The notes beneath the pieces are model-generated. The model made no database searches and was not told where the DNA came from. It worked only from the letters and a program-made list of their open reading frames with translations. The position numbers and the translations under genes were made by a program. A stretch of 64,000 nucleotides of DNA from Agrypnia vestita (lineage: Eukaryota > Arthropoda > Insecta > Trichoptera > Phryganeidae), in NCBI GenBank assembly GCA_016648135.1, contig JADDOH010023017.1, positions 1 through 64,000 on the forward strand, written 5' to 3'. Every line of letters starts with the position of its first letter. Positions within the stretch are counted from its first letter, which is position 1. This document shows positions 29,801 to 39,843 of the stretch, piece after piece.

Positions 29801-30420
29801 CCTTCTTTCACTCAGATAGCTCGTTAACCAAGAAATTATTTGTCCTTCAAATCCTATTTTTTCCAATTTGGCAATTAATAAAGCTTTGTCAAACGCCTTA
29901 CTAAAGTCTGTGTAAGCTGAATCTACTTAAGTTTTATTAACAAACGATTTAATAATGTAATTTTCATACAAAACCAAATTTTTCAGGGTAGATCTATCTG
30001 AGATGAAACCGTGTTGGTACGGAGTTATTATTTGTTTTAAAATAGCGGATATAGTATCGAGGACTAGTGATTCGAATAATTTGGGTATACATGATTGTAT
30101 GCAAATGGGTCTATAATTTTTTACATCATTATTGTCACCATCTTTGAAGATCGGTGTTGAGAAACTTTCCTTCCATATATGTGGGAAAATACCCGTTGAT
30201 ATGGATTTATTAAACATGATTGACAGGGGGAGAGATAGCATATCAACACAATTTTTTATAAATAGTGGAGGAATTCCGTCTGGTCCATGCCCTTTATTTA
30301 CATCAAGTTTCTTAATCCCACTTATAATACTGGAAGTACTTATTGTGCAATTATTTATATTTAATGTGGTTTCAATGTTTGATGTTGCTGATGTGTGTTT
30401 TGTTTGTCAATGTTTTTTGG
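29801..30420 (-). pseudogene. retrotransposon reverse transcriptase, 5' part
   Basis: From high to low coordinates: GxGPDGIPP near 30290, then LSIMFNKSISTGIFPHIWK, TPIFKDGDNNDVKNYRPI, PYQHGFISDRSTLKNLVLYE, motif A DFSKAFDKALL near 29890, and FEGQIISWLTSYLSERR up to 29801. Each block aligns with the intact ORF2 at 7829-10723. A stop near 29927 and a shift divide the frame. The longest open piece is 30241-29927. Confidence 0.82.
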
Positions 30421-30575
30421 TAACACAGGTTCATAGACATTTTTGAAAAACTCCGCAAATAAATTAACAATCCCATCAAAATGATTACAAAATTTACCAT
30501 TGTAAAACATAAAATTAGAATAACTATTTTTATTAACTTTTAGGGATTTTGTATAATTCCAAAAGGTTTTGACAT

Positions 30576-31238
30576 TTACTTCTCAACTTCTTTTATATAA
30601 TTAGAGTAAGACCATTTAGACAATACTTTACATTGAGACCTAAGATGCGAGTAATTGCTATAATCGATTCCGTTTTTAGTTTCTTTATACGTTTTGTGAG
30701 CAAGTTTTTTATTTTTTATCATTTCCTTTAAATCTTTCGAAACCCATTTTGGAAAAGAACTGGTAAATATTTCAACATATGGAACAAATTTGTTTACAGT
30801 GTCATCAATAATATTATGAAATTTCTCGGTAATATCATCACAATTCAACAAAAAGGACCAATCAATTTTCTTATGATGATCATTTATAGAAGCATATTCT
30901 GCTTTATGAAAATTTCGTGAAAATGTATGATATCCATGCAGTTTGATATAACTGTACTTAATGCTTATAATCAAGGGTGGATGATATATATCTACAGAAA
31001 GTAAATGTTCTTCTGCTGGATCCACTTCCGTGAATTTATCACTTGAGAAAACAAGATCAAAGATGCGACTATTGCAATTAAAGACGTTGTTTACTTGTGT
31101 CAAGCCAATGAAAAATGACATCTCAATTATTTGTGATGTTTGCGCGCTGACATTCACCAGTTCAGATTTTGGATCTATTAATACCCCTGGTATTAAATTG
31201 TTCAGTAAATTATAATCACCCAATAATTTTAATTTCAA
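30576..31238 (-). pseudogene. retrotransposon endonuclease C-terminal part and linker
   Basis: A 220-codon open stretch: LLGDYNLLNN (equivalent of LGDFNL), NSRIFDLVFSSD, LSVDIYHPPLIISI in the SDH position, then PKWVSKDLKEMIKNKKLAHK and a helical linker. Same order as in the intact ORF2 (LGDFN, RRILDLVLCN, SVDPHHKPL, PPWYTAVLKKIIREIF). Confidence 0.82.
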
Positions 31239-31321
31239 TTTAGGATATTTAGTACGTTTATTTATGTTTCCTCTACATGTTTTCTATAGACATCAATACT
31301 AGAAGACGGTGGTATGTACGT

Positions 31322-31640
31322 TCAAACAATTATGTTTTTTTCTGGTTTTGTGCTCAGCATAACAATTATGTGTTCAATGTTATTGTTTACTGAGACAAGC
31401 TGATGAGAAGATATAGTTTTAGGTACACAGATTAGCACTCCACCTCCCTTGGACTTCGAGCTAGTTAAATGATCCCTATCCTTGCGATATACGTTACACC
31501 AGTCAAAACCTAATTCACTTGATTTTACACAATTGTCTAGCCAAGTTTCACTGAATGCTAATATATCACAGTTTATATGTGGAGCATTATTGCGCAATTC
31601 TTGTATTTTTGTTTTTATACCTCGTACGTTTTGATAGTAA
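31322..31640 (-). pseudogene. retrotransposon endonuclease N-terminal part
   Basis: Reads YQNVRGIKTKIQELRNN, then ILAFSETWLDN, YRKDRD, KSKGGGVLICVPK. It matches the start of ORF2 in the intact element (YYQNVRGLRTK, LTETWLTD, RRDRNY, GGGVLIAS). The first Met of the open frame is internal; the coding sequence extends upstream to about 31640. Confidence 0.85.
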
Positions 31641-31645
31641 ATTTT

Positions 31646-32084
31646 CTATACGACCTCTTTATTATTTAGTTGGAATTTTGATAGTTTTTTGATTTCACAA
31701 CTATCCTCGGGACCGAGTTGATATATTTCATTGTTAAATCAGTTTCTCCTTCCTTTGTCCGAGTCTCAAGTTCGTATAATTCCTTTAGCCTTTTTTGTTG
31801 ATTTGGAGTTATATCTTGGTATACCTATTCTTATATTTTCCTTCAACATGCGACGTTTGCTGAGTAAAAGTTTTGGGATAGATGGAGCATTATTGTATAT
31901 GCATTATTGTATATACATGGATATTTGTATATAATACATTTGATATACACAGAAAATAATAATTTAGAAAGTACCTACATGAAAAAAGATATGAATAACT
32001 TATTTTGAACTAATTTATATAGATACCTAATATTTTTACTGTCTAAACATTGAACAAATAGTTCAGATTTCTCAAAGAGTACAT
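31646..32084. other. probable 5' region of the decayed element, unassigned
   Basis: No recognisable ORF1 here; short frames only. Confidence 0.3.
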
Positions 32085-32335
32085 TTTTTTTAAATAGATG
32101 TAAACAAGAAATATGTGTCGCATCAATATTCCTACTACCAGCTATAACCCGTCAAAAATGACGGTACTTTTACATGTCGCTTCCTAAAGATTAAGTAAAA
32201 AAAAGAAAAGACAAAAAATAAAAAATCAATTAAAAATAAAAAGATTTTTTTATACTGTAAAGAAGTTAAGAACGTTACACGAAGTTACAACGGACGGACG
32301 AACGTACGGTCAGACAACGAAATTTTAGTTCTAAC
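32085..32335 (+). repeat. SINE-tail-like segment plus interspersed repeat B, copy 2
   Basis: 32085-32133 resembles the 3' end of the SINE at 27673-27857 (AATAGATG..., ATRYGTGTCRCATCAATATTCC). It is followed by repeat B: ACCAGCTATAACCCGTC, the hairpin CCGTCAAAAATGACGG and GGACGGACGAACG. Confidence 0.6.
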
Positions 32336-32340
32336 TACTT

Positions 32341-32470
32341 AGTGGGTAACCCGCGTCATATTCTGGTCGTCAGGACCAGTCGTCTGCCAACGTTTCGAAC
32401 AGATCTCACTGCTCATCTTCAGGGCGCCTTGTTGATAAGCTACTTCTTCGAAAAGTGAACAACCGTTTTT
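32341..32470 (-). mobile_element. Penelope-like terminal fragment
   Basis: Minus strand: GGCGCCCTGAAGATGAGCAG, ATCTGTTCGAAACGTTGGCAG, CCTGACGACC. The CTGAAGA/GAAACGTTGG arrangement is a familiar Penelope-like terminal-repeat signature. Confidence 0.55.
32392..32422 (-). ncRNA. hammerhead-ribozyme-like core
   Basis: On the minus strand CTGAAGA (32422-32416) fits CUGANGA; GAGCAG and CTGTTC pair as stem II around TGAGAT with one G-U; GAAAC follows (32396-32392). Stems I and III are not convincingly closed in the monomer. Confidence 0.45.
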
Positions 32471-32934
32471 GCTCGATTTCTAGTGGTCCGTATAACACAC
32501 GGATCACTTGATATATATACATTTTTTTTTATGTTTATAGCATGAACTTTGTGGTTGGACATAATTGGAGTTCCACTCCGATATAACTGTTTTTAGCTTG
32601 CAATGTCGTTTCAATCATCGAAAAATAAGACAATATATTTATTCGCCGTAACATTTGTTCCGTGATTTTTTTTTTTCAATTTCAATCGAAAAATAAGACA
32701 ATTGATTTATTCAACATAACATTTGTTCCACTTGATTTTCTTTTTTTAATTAGAAAAAAGATTTTATTTAAAATGTTTTGAAAGAACGCGGAAAGAAAGA
32801 CTCAAACTTCAAATAAATAATTTGTGAAGGCTTTATTCATTTCAATAAGCCATATAAGAAAAAATGAAATTACAAAACTCTTAATCTCAATGGAAGCCAG
32901 AAAGTGAAACCAGTAATAATTTTTTTAAATCATT

Positions 32935-33130
32935 ATAAACGAGGGCTCTAAAGGCGAAGGCAGCAATACAAAAAAAAAATGTATACAATCATTGAGAATT
33001 ACTAATATAGAATACACTGAATTCGAGTTTTTATAGGAAATTTAGCCTATAAATTTATAGGACACACGTCTTTGGAAGGGATAGATACATAAAATCTGGA
33101 ATTCAGTTCATTCTTAATTAGTAAACCTCG
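32935..33130 (+). repeat. interspersed repeat C, uninterrupted copy
   Basis: Contains AAGGCAGCAATA, GGAAATTTAGCCTATAAATT, AGGGATAGATACATAAAATC and GAATTCAGT in the order seen around an insertion at 43255-44035. Confidence 0.75.
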
Positions 33131-33191
33131 ATGACTGCATTCAAAACATTAGTTTATTTTTTTGGATAAAGCTGTCTTTGTTTTTACCCAT

Positions 33192-33194
<3 letters not shown>

Positions 33195-33223
<29 letters not shown>
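33195..33223. repeat. (AT)n microsatellite
   Basis: Perfect AT dinucleotide run of 29 bases. Confidence 0.95.
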
Positions 33224-33227
<4 letters not shown>

Positions 33228-34233
33228 TCAACAATCGTAACCAAAAATGATTATATATTTATTTATTTTTAAATTTAGATAATTATACATGGGTACAAAA
33301 AAATTTTGAATTAGACGAGCGGTATAATAATTGATGTAAGAAGTTTATAAAGTAAATTGTGACGAGAACTACTGGGTGGTCAGAAATAATGTGGGCAATT
33401 CTTTCAACCCTCCCTTGACCCCCATTTTGAATGTTGGCATGTTTTCCTCTTGCTTGACTTCCGGCGTTCCGGTAATTCATTATAATACATGTATTTTCGG
33501 TCCTAGAGGGCGTTCACAATTTCGCTCCATAACTCTAAAGTCACGGATATCGTAACCGAATTCACGATAACTACGTGGATATTGTCTTTCACCCAGTTCA
33601 GCCCTGTTCACCGCCCGATCATAAACCATTCACCTAGCCCGTTCACCGACAAGATATAATTTCACGCTAAGTCATCATTTTAATTAAATTATAGATAATC
33701 TGTTTGTAAATATTTTTATTGAAAATACATTTAAAATATCAACCATGAAAAAATGGCGAAATCATATTTTTATCGGTTATTTCATTTTATTTTTCATTGC
33801 TGAGAAATGAACGTTTATTATATATTTATTTATACTTTTTTGTGGATTCATGTGAAACTGTTTTGATGAGAAATGTAAAACTACCGTATGAATTTATTTA
33901 ATTTTTTTCTTACATCTCGCATGATTTTTTTTTTTTTTTTAATAGTTCGCAAACAATTAAAAACATATAACATGATATTGGTAGTATAATTGTGTATAAT
34001 ACTTATTATAATGTTAAAATGCTTTTCATCACATAAATGTGAACACAGCAAACATAGAGATAAAAAGTAACGACATACACAGGAAAGAACAGAAAATAGT
34101 GTTTTTATAGACATATTAACACAACAAACTTTGAGGTAAAAAGTAAAGACATACACAAGAGAGAACAGAAAAAAGTGACTGATTAATTTTTCCGGGGGCG
34201 TAAATTATATGCACTTTGTTGTGAAGTGTTCAG
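33224..34233. other. unassigned stretch with 75-bp tandem duplication
   Basis: 34045-34102 and 34120-34178 are near copies (CACARCAAAC, AAAAAGTAA-GACATACACA, GAACAGAAAA-AGTG). Otherwise AT-rich DNA without a recognised gene. Confidence 0.55.
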
Positions 34234-34461
34234 TTATTCTACGATAGATGTCGCCAGTGTGTAATATATACTAATTACGTCGGCGGATTTTTCTGCGACG
34301 TCTCTCGAAGGTTGTATTAAAGTCGTGAGAACAGGGCGCCAAATACTTGAAAGTTTGTAACTGTCATCTCTATTGAAATTGGGATGTTTGTATATTTCAA
34401 TGGACTCCTTCACTAATCTGGGTATATGGCGCGGTTCCTGATGACGTTGAATACGACTTCA
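34234..34461 (-). pseudogene. Penelope-like element, GIY-YIG C-terminal relic
   Basis: Minus strand translates through to a stop as PRLVKESIEIYKHPNFNRDD, SYKLSSIWRPVLTTL and further residues ending VISIYYTLATSIVE. The RLVKEAIEIxKHPNNFNRDDG-xxLSxxWKPVL sequence is the extreme C-terminus of the reverse transcriptase/GIY-YIG protein of Penelope-like elements. The GIY-YIG catalytic motif itself would lie upstream and is missing; the upstream frame hits a TGA near 34461. The relic points leftwards and its 5' boundary overlaps a hammerhead-like motif on the other strand. Confidence 0.8.
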
Positions 34462-34468
34462 ACGAAAC
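34438..34468 (+). ncRNA. hammerhead-ribozyme-like core
   Basis: CTGATGA (34438-34444), one unpaired C, a perfect 6-bp stem GTTGAA/TTCAAC around TACGAC, then GAAAC (34464-34468). A further possible stem CGAGA/TCTCG follows at 34471-34486. The extra C before stem II departs from the consensus. Confidence 0.45.
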
Positions 34469-34709
34469 GCCGAGAATCGTCTCTCGAAAAATATATCCGT
34501 AACCATTTACAGTTAATAATATGTAATAATAACCTTCACTCTTTAAGAAATATACAGTAATAATAACCTTCACTCTTTAAGAAAAAAGTGATTTTATAGA
34601 AGTTGAAACAGAGTGAGATTGAACAATGAGACTAAACAGCTAATTTCGCGGTAATAATTGTATTCATGGAAACTGTCATGAAATATGTCAATGAGGACAC
34701 TATGAATTT

Positions 34710-35423
34710 AGAGCCTCTAATCCGAATATTCGAATTTCGAATATATTCGCCTGTTTTTAAGTTTTCCTTATTCGAATACTTTAAAAAGTATTCGTAAAGT
34801 ATTTGCTCATATTTATATTATAAGATTTTTAATATTTGTCTAAACGAAATAAAGGTTTTTGAACCCTGTAATTCATATTCAAGCATTTTCAGGTATATGA
34901 TTTTTTTCTCGGAGTCGGGCATCAAAGATGTAATTATTGTTTTATGACAATAAGCACTTACGGTTAACATACTTTGTTTTGTCAACGATGGAGTCGGCTT
35001 TCTATAATTGTTTAGTATTAAGTTTTCATAAATGCTTGAGCCGACAAACAAGAATTTATATACAAAATAATTTTTAAAAAACTTGCACGTAGGGTGTGAG
35101 ATATGCAGTAATATAAACATATTTAAAATTTTATCAGTTATCGAGAGAATACTGATTCATCTGTATCAAATTTTTTATTGTATTTATATATGTATATTCA
35201 CAAAATTTAATTTTTTTGCGTTTTTTATAAGATATATTTAAAAAAATTACAATAAATAAATTATCAACAATTATTGTGTTTTTTTAATGTATAGAATGTA
35301 TTTATCTATATTTATCATCCTAAATAAATTATTCCTTTCTTAAAAATTTTACGAATATATTCAAATATATTATCATTAAATTCGATATTCAAATAGTTGG
35401 AATCACGAATACTTGGAGGCTCT
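34710..35423. mobile_element. inverted-repeat element, possibly hAT-like
   Basis: Ends AGAGCCTCTAA and (complement) AGAGCCTCCAA, followed in both arms by CGAATATTC and GAATATATTCG-type sequence. 714 bp. Flanks ATGAATTT and TTATGATT are not a clean duplication. A 100-codon minus frame inside (35120-34818) has no recognisable motif. Confidence 0.5.
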
Positions 35424-35915
35424 TTATGATTGATGATGATCATACTTTTATATTTTTAAATATTTTTATTCTTATTTTCTTTCTTTCAAAAATAAATATT
35501 AAATATAAATCTAATGCAATAAATAATGAAAAAGGCTACGTACTTAGAAAATATATTTCTATATATCTAGCGAGGTAGGTAGTGGCCGAGAGCTTGTTAA
35601 CTCTTATGTAACAAGCCTCTATAAGCATGAAGCAATTAAATGGCTTTTGTTCAATAAACGCCGATTTAGTACTGAAATGAAATGAAATTTAAACAAACAA
35701 TTTCACATAAAATAATTTTTTAATATGTTATTTTTATTTTAAGTATACATTTACGTAAGCTAAGTTAGGTAGGTTTTAATTGAATAATAAGAAATAAAAG
35801 AGAAAGTTTATTATGTTTTCAATAATCAATTAGTTGCCTTACTTTCTGGCAATATGAGTTACATAGGTTATCTGTAAAACTAGTTTTCAACGTATATGTT
35901 ATTTTCGGCATTGTA
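35424..35915. other. unassigned AT-rich stretch
   Basis: No supported feature. Confidence 0.35.
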
Positions 35916-35929
35916 GGGTCAACTGGTCG

Positions 35930-36158
35930 ACAGTGGATCACCTTTTTTTAGAAGCATGTAACTTCAAAATTAGTTGACTTATTTTATTGGAAATTTTCAC
36001 CCTGGTAGATTGTTTATCATTATATTAATGGGTAATAGTATAAACCCCATCAAATAATAGAGAGAAATATTATTCATATTTATACGAGATAAGGGAAAAT
36101 GATTCACTGTGAAACTAGATGGTACACAGTGGATCGGCCTATGGTTAACAGTGGATCA
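35930..36158 (+). promoter_or_regulatory. subterminal ACAGTGGATC motifs, left
   Basis: CAGTGGATC occurs at 35931, 36127 and 36149, with GATTCACTGT at 36101. The same motif is repeated inverted at the other end. Likely transposase-binding repeats; inferred from position. Confidence 0.5.
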
Positions 36159-36390
36159 CGTATATAAATTATATGAATAAACAAATAAGACACTGGGAAA
36201 ATGTAAGGAATTTTTATTATTTAAAGTAAAGGAACTAACTTAAAGATTTAATAAATCAAAAACATTTAAAACAAGTAGCTTTCAGTATGAATTAAAAACA
36301 ACACTTTATATTAAAGAACGAATGCAATAATTAACAGTGAGAGAATAAAAAAAAAATACAGAACTAGTGTGCCAGGTGGAGTCTTAGAAG

Positions 36391-36747
36391 TAGCGAAGGG
36401 AAAAACTTCATTTCAAAATGAAGACTACAACACACACACGTTCACCAGTTTGAAGACTACAAAGTGTACACTACACTTCGATTCCACAAAATTTTCAAAC
36501 CATGGAGGGGGGGGGGTTGTTACAGTTTCCAGAGATTTCTCCGTTTAGCTACATCAACTAGCCAAAAATTTCTTCATAGCTGTAGTGTTCGCTTTGAAAT
36601 GCAGTGTACTATTTGAAGTTTATACTTTCAATAACTTTGGTGTTTGTAGTTTGTAGTGTGCACTACACATCAAAATGTGCGAAGTGTGCACTTCAATGTA
36701 GTGTAGTACTACATTGTAGTAGTGAGTACAGAGCGGACCCATCACTA
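36391..36747. mobile_element. hAT-type MITE nested in pogo-like element
   Basis: 357 bp, ends TAGCGAAGGG and (complement) TAGTGATGGG, flanked by perfect 8-bp CTTAGAAG copies (36383-36390, 36748-36755). Host coding sequence resumes across the site (PRKKSEP on one side, TPPGTLVL on the other). Interior is rich in GTGTAGTGCAC-type short inverted blocks and a 12-G run at 36507. Confidence 0.85.
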
Positions 36748-36755
36748 CTTAGAAG

Positions 36756-37525
36756 TCATTCTAGGGTTCACTTTTTTCCGTGGAAAAATAATTACTGGGG
36801 GTAATGTTTGACCGCCAGCACCGATAATACAACACAGGGTGCCTCTTTCTCCTCTGGTGATTTTGCCTCTTTTTTTTTTTTTGTGACCTCTTGGTACAAT
36901 AATCTTCTGTGTTTTCTGCACTGTGGTTGTTCCTGTTTCGTGCAGATTAAATATACGAATACCATTGGCAAATGTTGGGTTTCTTCGAATAACATTTCTA
37001 AATTCTCAAAAAAACTTTCACAGTCTCACACACTTAAATGATGATGCCCTTGCAAGACTGCAAGCTTCCGGTTTTCTAAGACTGAGATCGGGATGACGTT
37101 GGCGAAAACATCGCAACTTTTCAATGCCTGCCATTTTATTAACTTCCCAAGGGACTGGCATTTTAATATTATTGAACTTCGCCATTTCAAATGCAGCATT
37201 GGGGCAGTTGGTAGGTCGTAAAATAGAGTGGGACATTTCTTATAATAGTTTTTCAGTAATTCTTCTTATTCCTTCGAAAACACCATATTTACTTCATAAT
37301 TAGGTACAAAGCGCAAATTTAGATCCAACGAACTAGCTTATTTTTTGTAGTAAAGTTGTAATGTAGTGAATGCAATTTTTATTTGCGCTGCAACTCCGCG
37401 GATACTCATTCCTCCTGAAACTAGCTTCAACGCCTCTTCTATTTGTGCGTGTGTATTTTTCCCAATTTTTCTCACCTATGTTGAGGCATCCTACAAAACA
37501 ATACAAGCAAATATTGAAAATAATT
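36756..37525 (-). pseudogene. pogo/Tigger-like transposase relic
   Basis: Minus strand, from high to low coordinates: an N-terminal psq-type helix-turn-helix (IEEALKLVSGGMSIRGVAAQ, IAFTTLQ near 37440-37345); the second DNA-binding region (NCPNAAFEMAKFNNIKMPVP, RQRHPDLSLRKPEACSLARA, 37236-37018); then the start of the DDE domain, NGIRIFNLHETGTTTVQK and PRGHK, with APCVVLSVLAV next. The Asp expected in FNLDETG is His (codon CAC). Frames change at least three times and stops are present. The remaining DDE domain beyond TPPGTLVL (about 36380) is deleted. Dead transposase. Confidence 0.85.
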
Positions 37526-37540
37526 ACCAAGCAATACATA

Positions 37541-37937
37541 GTGGATCATGATCCACTGTGTAAGGTAATTCACTGATCCACTGTAAACCAACTCCTCATT
37601 TCTTACAAAAAAAATCATGAATTTACCCTTTTGAATAAAACATTTTACCGGGTGTACACGCATACCGCATAAAACAATCTTAGTAAATAAAAAATTCTTA
37701 AGGGTTGCATGCATTAATAAAACAGTACACAAAAATCTACTTACGTGATTTTTTTGGTTCCAACCACAAAATCACAAAATACACCGAGGCACATCTATTC
37801 GCCTGCTCAGCTAGGCGAATATTGACTCGTTCGAGAGTGCAAAAGCATGGGATGTTACTAGCTAAATACACATACACACATACTAAAAAAATTTTCGTGA
37901 TATTTGAGTGATTCACTGTATAACACCGATCCACTGT
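37541..37937 (-). promoter_or_regulatory. subterminal GATCCACTGT motifs, right
   Basis: A perfect palindrome GTGGATCATGATCCAC (37541-37556), then TGATCCACTGT at 37574, GATTCACTGT at 37910 and GATCCACTGT at 37928. Inverted counterparts of the left-end motifs. Confidence 0.5.
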
Positions 37938-38464
37938 AGACCAGGTGACCCTATATAATTTGAATTTTTTTTTGGTAAGTGGTGACTTATTAGATAATGT
38001 TTTCTTGTACGTTTTCAATAATAGTTTCAAATTTCAATTCATCTAATCCTATTATCCATTTCGAAATTTATACTTGGTTATATTTGTTGTATGTTTTCTT
38101 GTATATCTTCAATAATAGTTTCAATTTTCTATTTATCTAATCCTATTAGCCGTATCGGAATTGATACTTGGTTATATTTGTTATCTCGTATTTTATTGTA
38201 AGCATTATGGAGCAAAGAAAATTTGGTTTCGTTATGGAAATAGTTCGAATTTTTTTCTTAGCATTACTTCATAGTTCTTTCCTTATTAATTTTTATTGAT
38301 TAACTATAGCTGCATTATTTTTTTATTAAATATATTAAACTACCTCCCACGAGAGCTGTAGACCAATCTCGATGCTACAACCGTACTTTAATTAACCGTA
38401 CCGTAATTCGAACGCGTGCTGCTAGATCAGGTCGAATCCAGCATGGAAACCAACCAACAACCAG

Positions 38465-39301
38465 ATGGGTTTTAAAAAACAGACCTCTACTGACGCTGCA
38501 ATATTTACTTTAAAACGGACATTTGAGTACTACAGAAACAAAAATACTACTTCATACGCATGTTTTCTAGACTTGAGCAAGGCCTTCGACAGAGTTTCTC
38601 ACCCTTTATTTTGGGCAAAACTCAGGGAAAGAAGCATACCATCGGAGGTAATACGTATCCTCGACTCGTGGCACAGCCAACAGGAAAACCAAGTAAGGTG
38701 GAAAGACAGTCTTTCCGAACCTGTCCACATGACGAGCGGCGTCAGACAGGGAGGGTGCATGTCCTCGATACTGTTCAACCTTTATATGGACGAACTCACT
38801 CAAAGGCTGTACAATGCGGGGGTAGGCTGTCATATCGGAGGACAGTGTCTAAACGACATCAGTTATGCTGACGATATGGTACTGATGGCATCGTCTATAA
38901 GGGGACTACGCTTTCTTCTAAAGGTCTGTGAAAAATTTGCTGAAGAAGCAAACATGCTCTATAACCCTAATAAAACGGCACTGTTGGTTATAATGTATGG
39001 TCAGGGCCCAAGAAGTATTCCTCCAGTTACTCTGAATGGTGTGGTCCTGGAGGTGGCCGAAAGAACAAAATACCTAGGCCACATAATCACCAATAACCTA
39101 ATGCACGACGACGATATTGACAGGCAAAGACGTGTTCTTAGTGTAAAAGCGAATATGCTATGTAAAAGGTTTCGTCTTTGTAACACCGCTGTAAAAAGGA
39201 CGCTCTTCCTTGCCTTCTGTGCAACGTTATATACATGTAAACTCTGGACAAATTATAAAATGAACAGTATAGATAGACTTCGCATACAATATTCCGTGTG
39301 A
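38465..39301 (+). pseudogene. non-LTR reverse transcriptase fragment
   Basis: A 278-codon open frame beginning within the RT domain: QMGFKKQTSTDAAIFTLK, motif A YACFLDLSKAFDRVSHPLFW, motif B GVRQGGCMSSILFNLYMDEL, catalytic ISYADDMVLMAS, then KTALLVI and KYLGHIITNNL. Key Asp residues are present. The endonuclease and the first RT motifs are missing upstream (38340-38464 is in another frame), and the Met at 38465 is internal. The frame ends at TGA 39299-39301 by a frameshift. Confidence 0.88.
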
Positions 39302-39477
39302 TGTTTGGCCTTCCCAGATATTGCAGCACTTCCGGTATGTTCACTGAGGGGCATCCCAAATTTGCAGCCCTCATAATATCCAAGGTGGCAGGAATGAGGG
39401 AAAGGATATACAGCTCCGAAAATATCCTCATCCTGGAAGCCCGCCTTACTCCAGCATCCAGCATTGATGCAAACTAG
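39301..39477 (+). pseudogene. same retrotransposon, frameshifted C-terminal part
   Basis: In the next frame the sequence reads MFGLPRYCSTSGMFTEGHPK and FAALIISKVAGMRERIYSS to TAG at 39475-39477. This is the expected continuation (VMFGLPRYCSASGMF) of the preceding RT fragment. Confidence 0.8.
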
Positions 39478-39843
39478 AGAAAAATACTGGGCCCTCGTAA
39501 TCGACATGCCATTGCTCGCTAAAGCCGCTATTATTTGATATATTTCGATTTATTTTTCGTGTTAATACTGATACCTATACTTGTTTTCTCTTCTCTTTTG
39601 ATACTGATACCTAATGATACTGATACTCATTCTCTCTTCTCTTTTATATGATAATTTAATGTATGTACCCTTTTCTCTTATTACTAATACTTACTGATAC
39701 TTGTTTTCTCTTCTCTTTTATATGATTTTTTTTATACTTTTCATTTATATTATAATATAATGTATGTACCTATTCTTATATGGAATGTGTGGGATTGCAT
39801 TAACCTCCCCACATTCTGGTATAAAGTTATATTTATTTATTTA

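Larger units (their letters stand above)
27863..31645 (-). mobile_element. decayed jockey/CR1-type non-LTR retrotransposon
   Basis: Minus strand, with the same ORF2 layout as 7829-10723 but broken by many stops and shifts: endonuclease (31640-31322, 31238-30576), reverse transcriptase (30420-29801, 29115-28932), C-terminus (28540-28328), 3' UTR and a TAAA-type tail at 27863-27880. An RTE-like fragment (29116-29800) is inserted inside. The 3' UTR is nearly repeated at 58192-58335. Confidence 0.85.
35916..37951 (-). mobile_element. pogo/Tigger-like DNA transposon, internally decayed
   Basis: Termini GGGTCAACTGGTCGACAGTG and, on the other strand, GGGTCACCTGGTCTACAGTG, flanked by TA (35914-35915, 37952-37953). 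Minus-strand relics of a CENP-B/jerky-type transposase lie inside, and ACAGTGGATC motifs cluster near both ends. A hAT MITE is nested at 36391-36747. The TA duplication and transposase type assign it to the pogo branch of Tc1/mariner. Confidence 0.85.
38340..39843 (+). mobile_element. non-LTR retrotransposon fragment, 5'-truncated
   Basis: Reverse-transcriptase coding sequence, a frameshifted C-terminal extension and a 3' UTR with three CTGATAC...TTCTCTTCTCTTTTATATGAT-type repeats, ending in GTTATATTTATTTATTTA (39826-39842). The clade is not certain; the 4-bp TTTA tail resembles the CR1/jockey-type copies in this window but the RT differs from them. Confidence 0.8.

Noticed and set aside
34818..35120. 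100-codon minus-strand frame as hAT transposase
   Set aside because: It lies in an inverted-repeat element with hAT-like ends, but no hAT dimerisation or DDE motif can be read in it.
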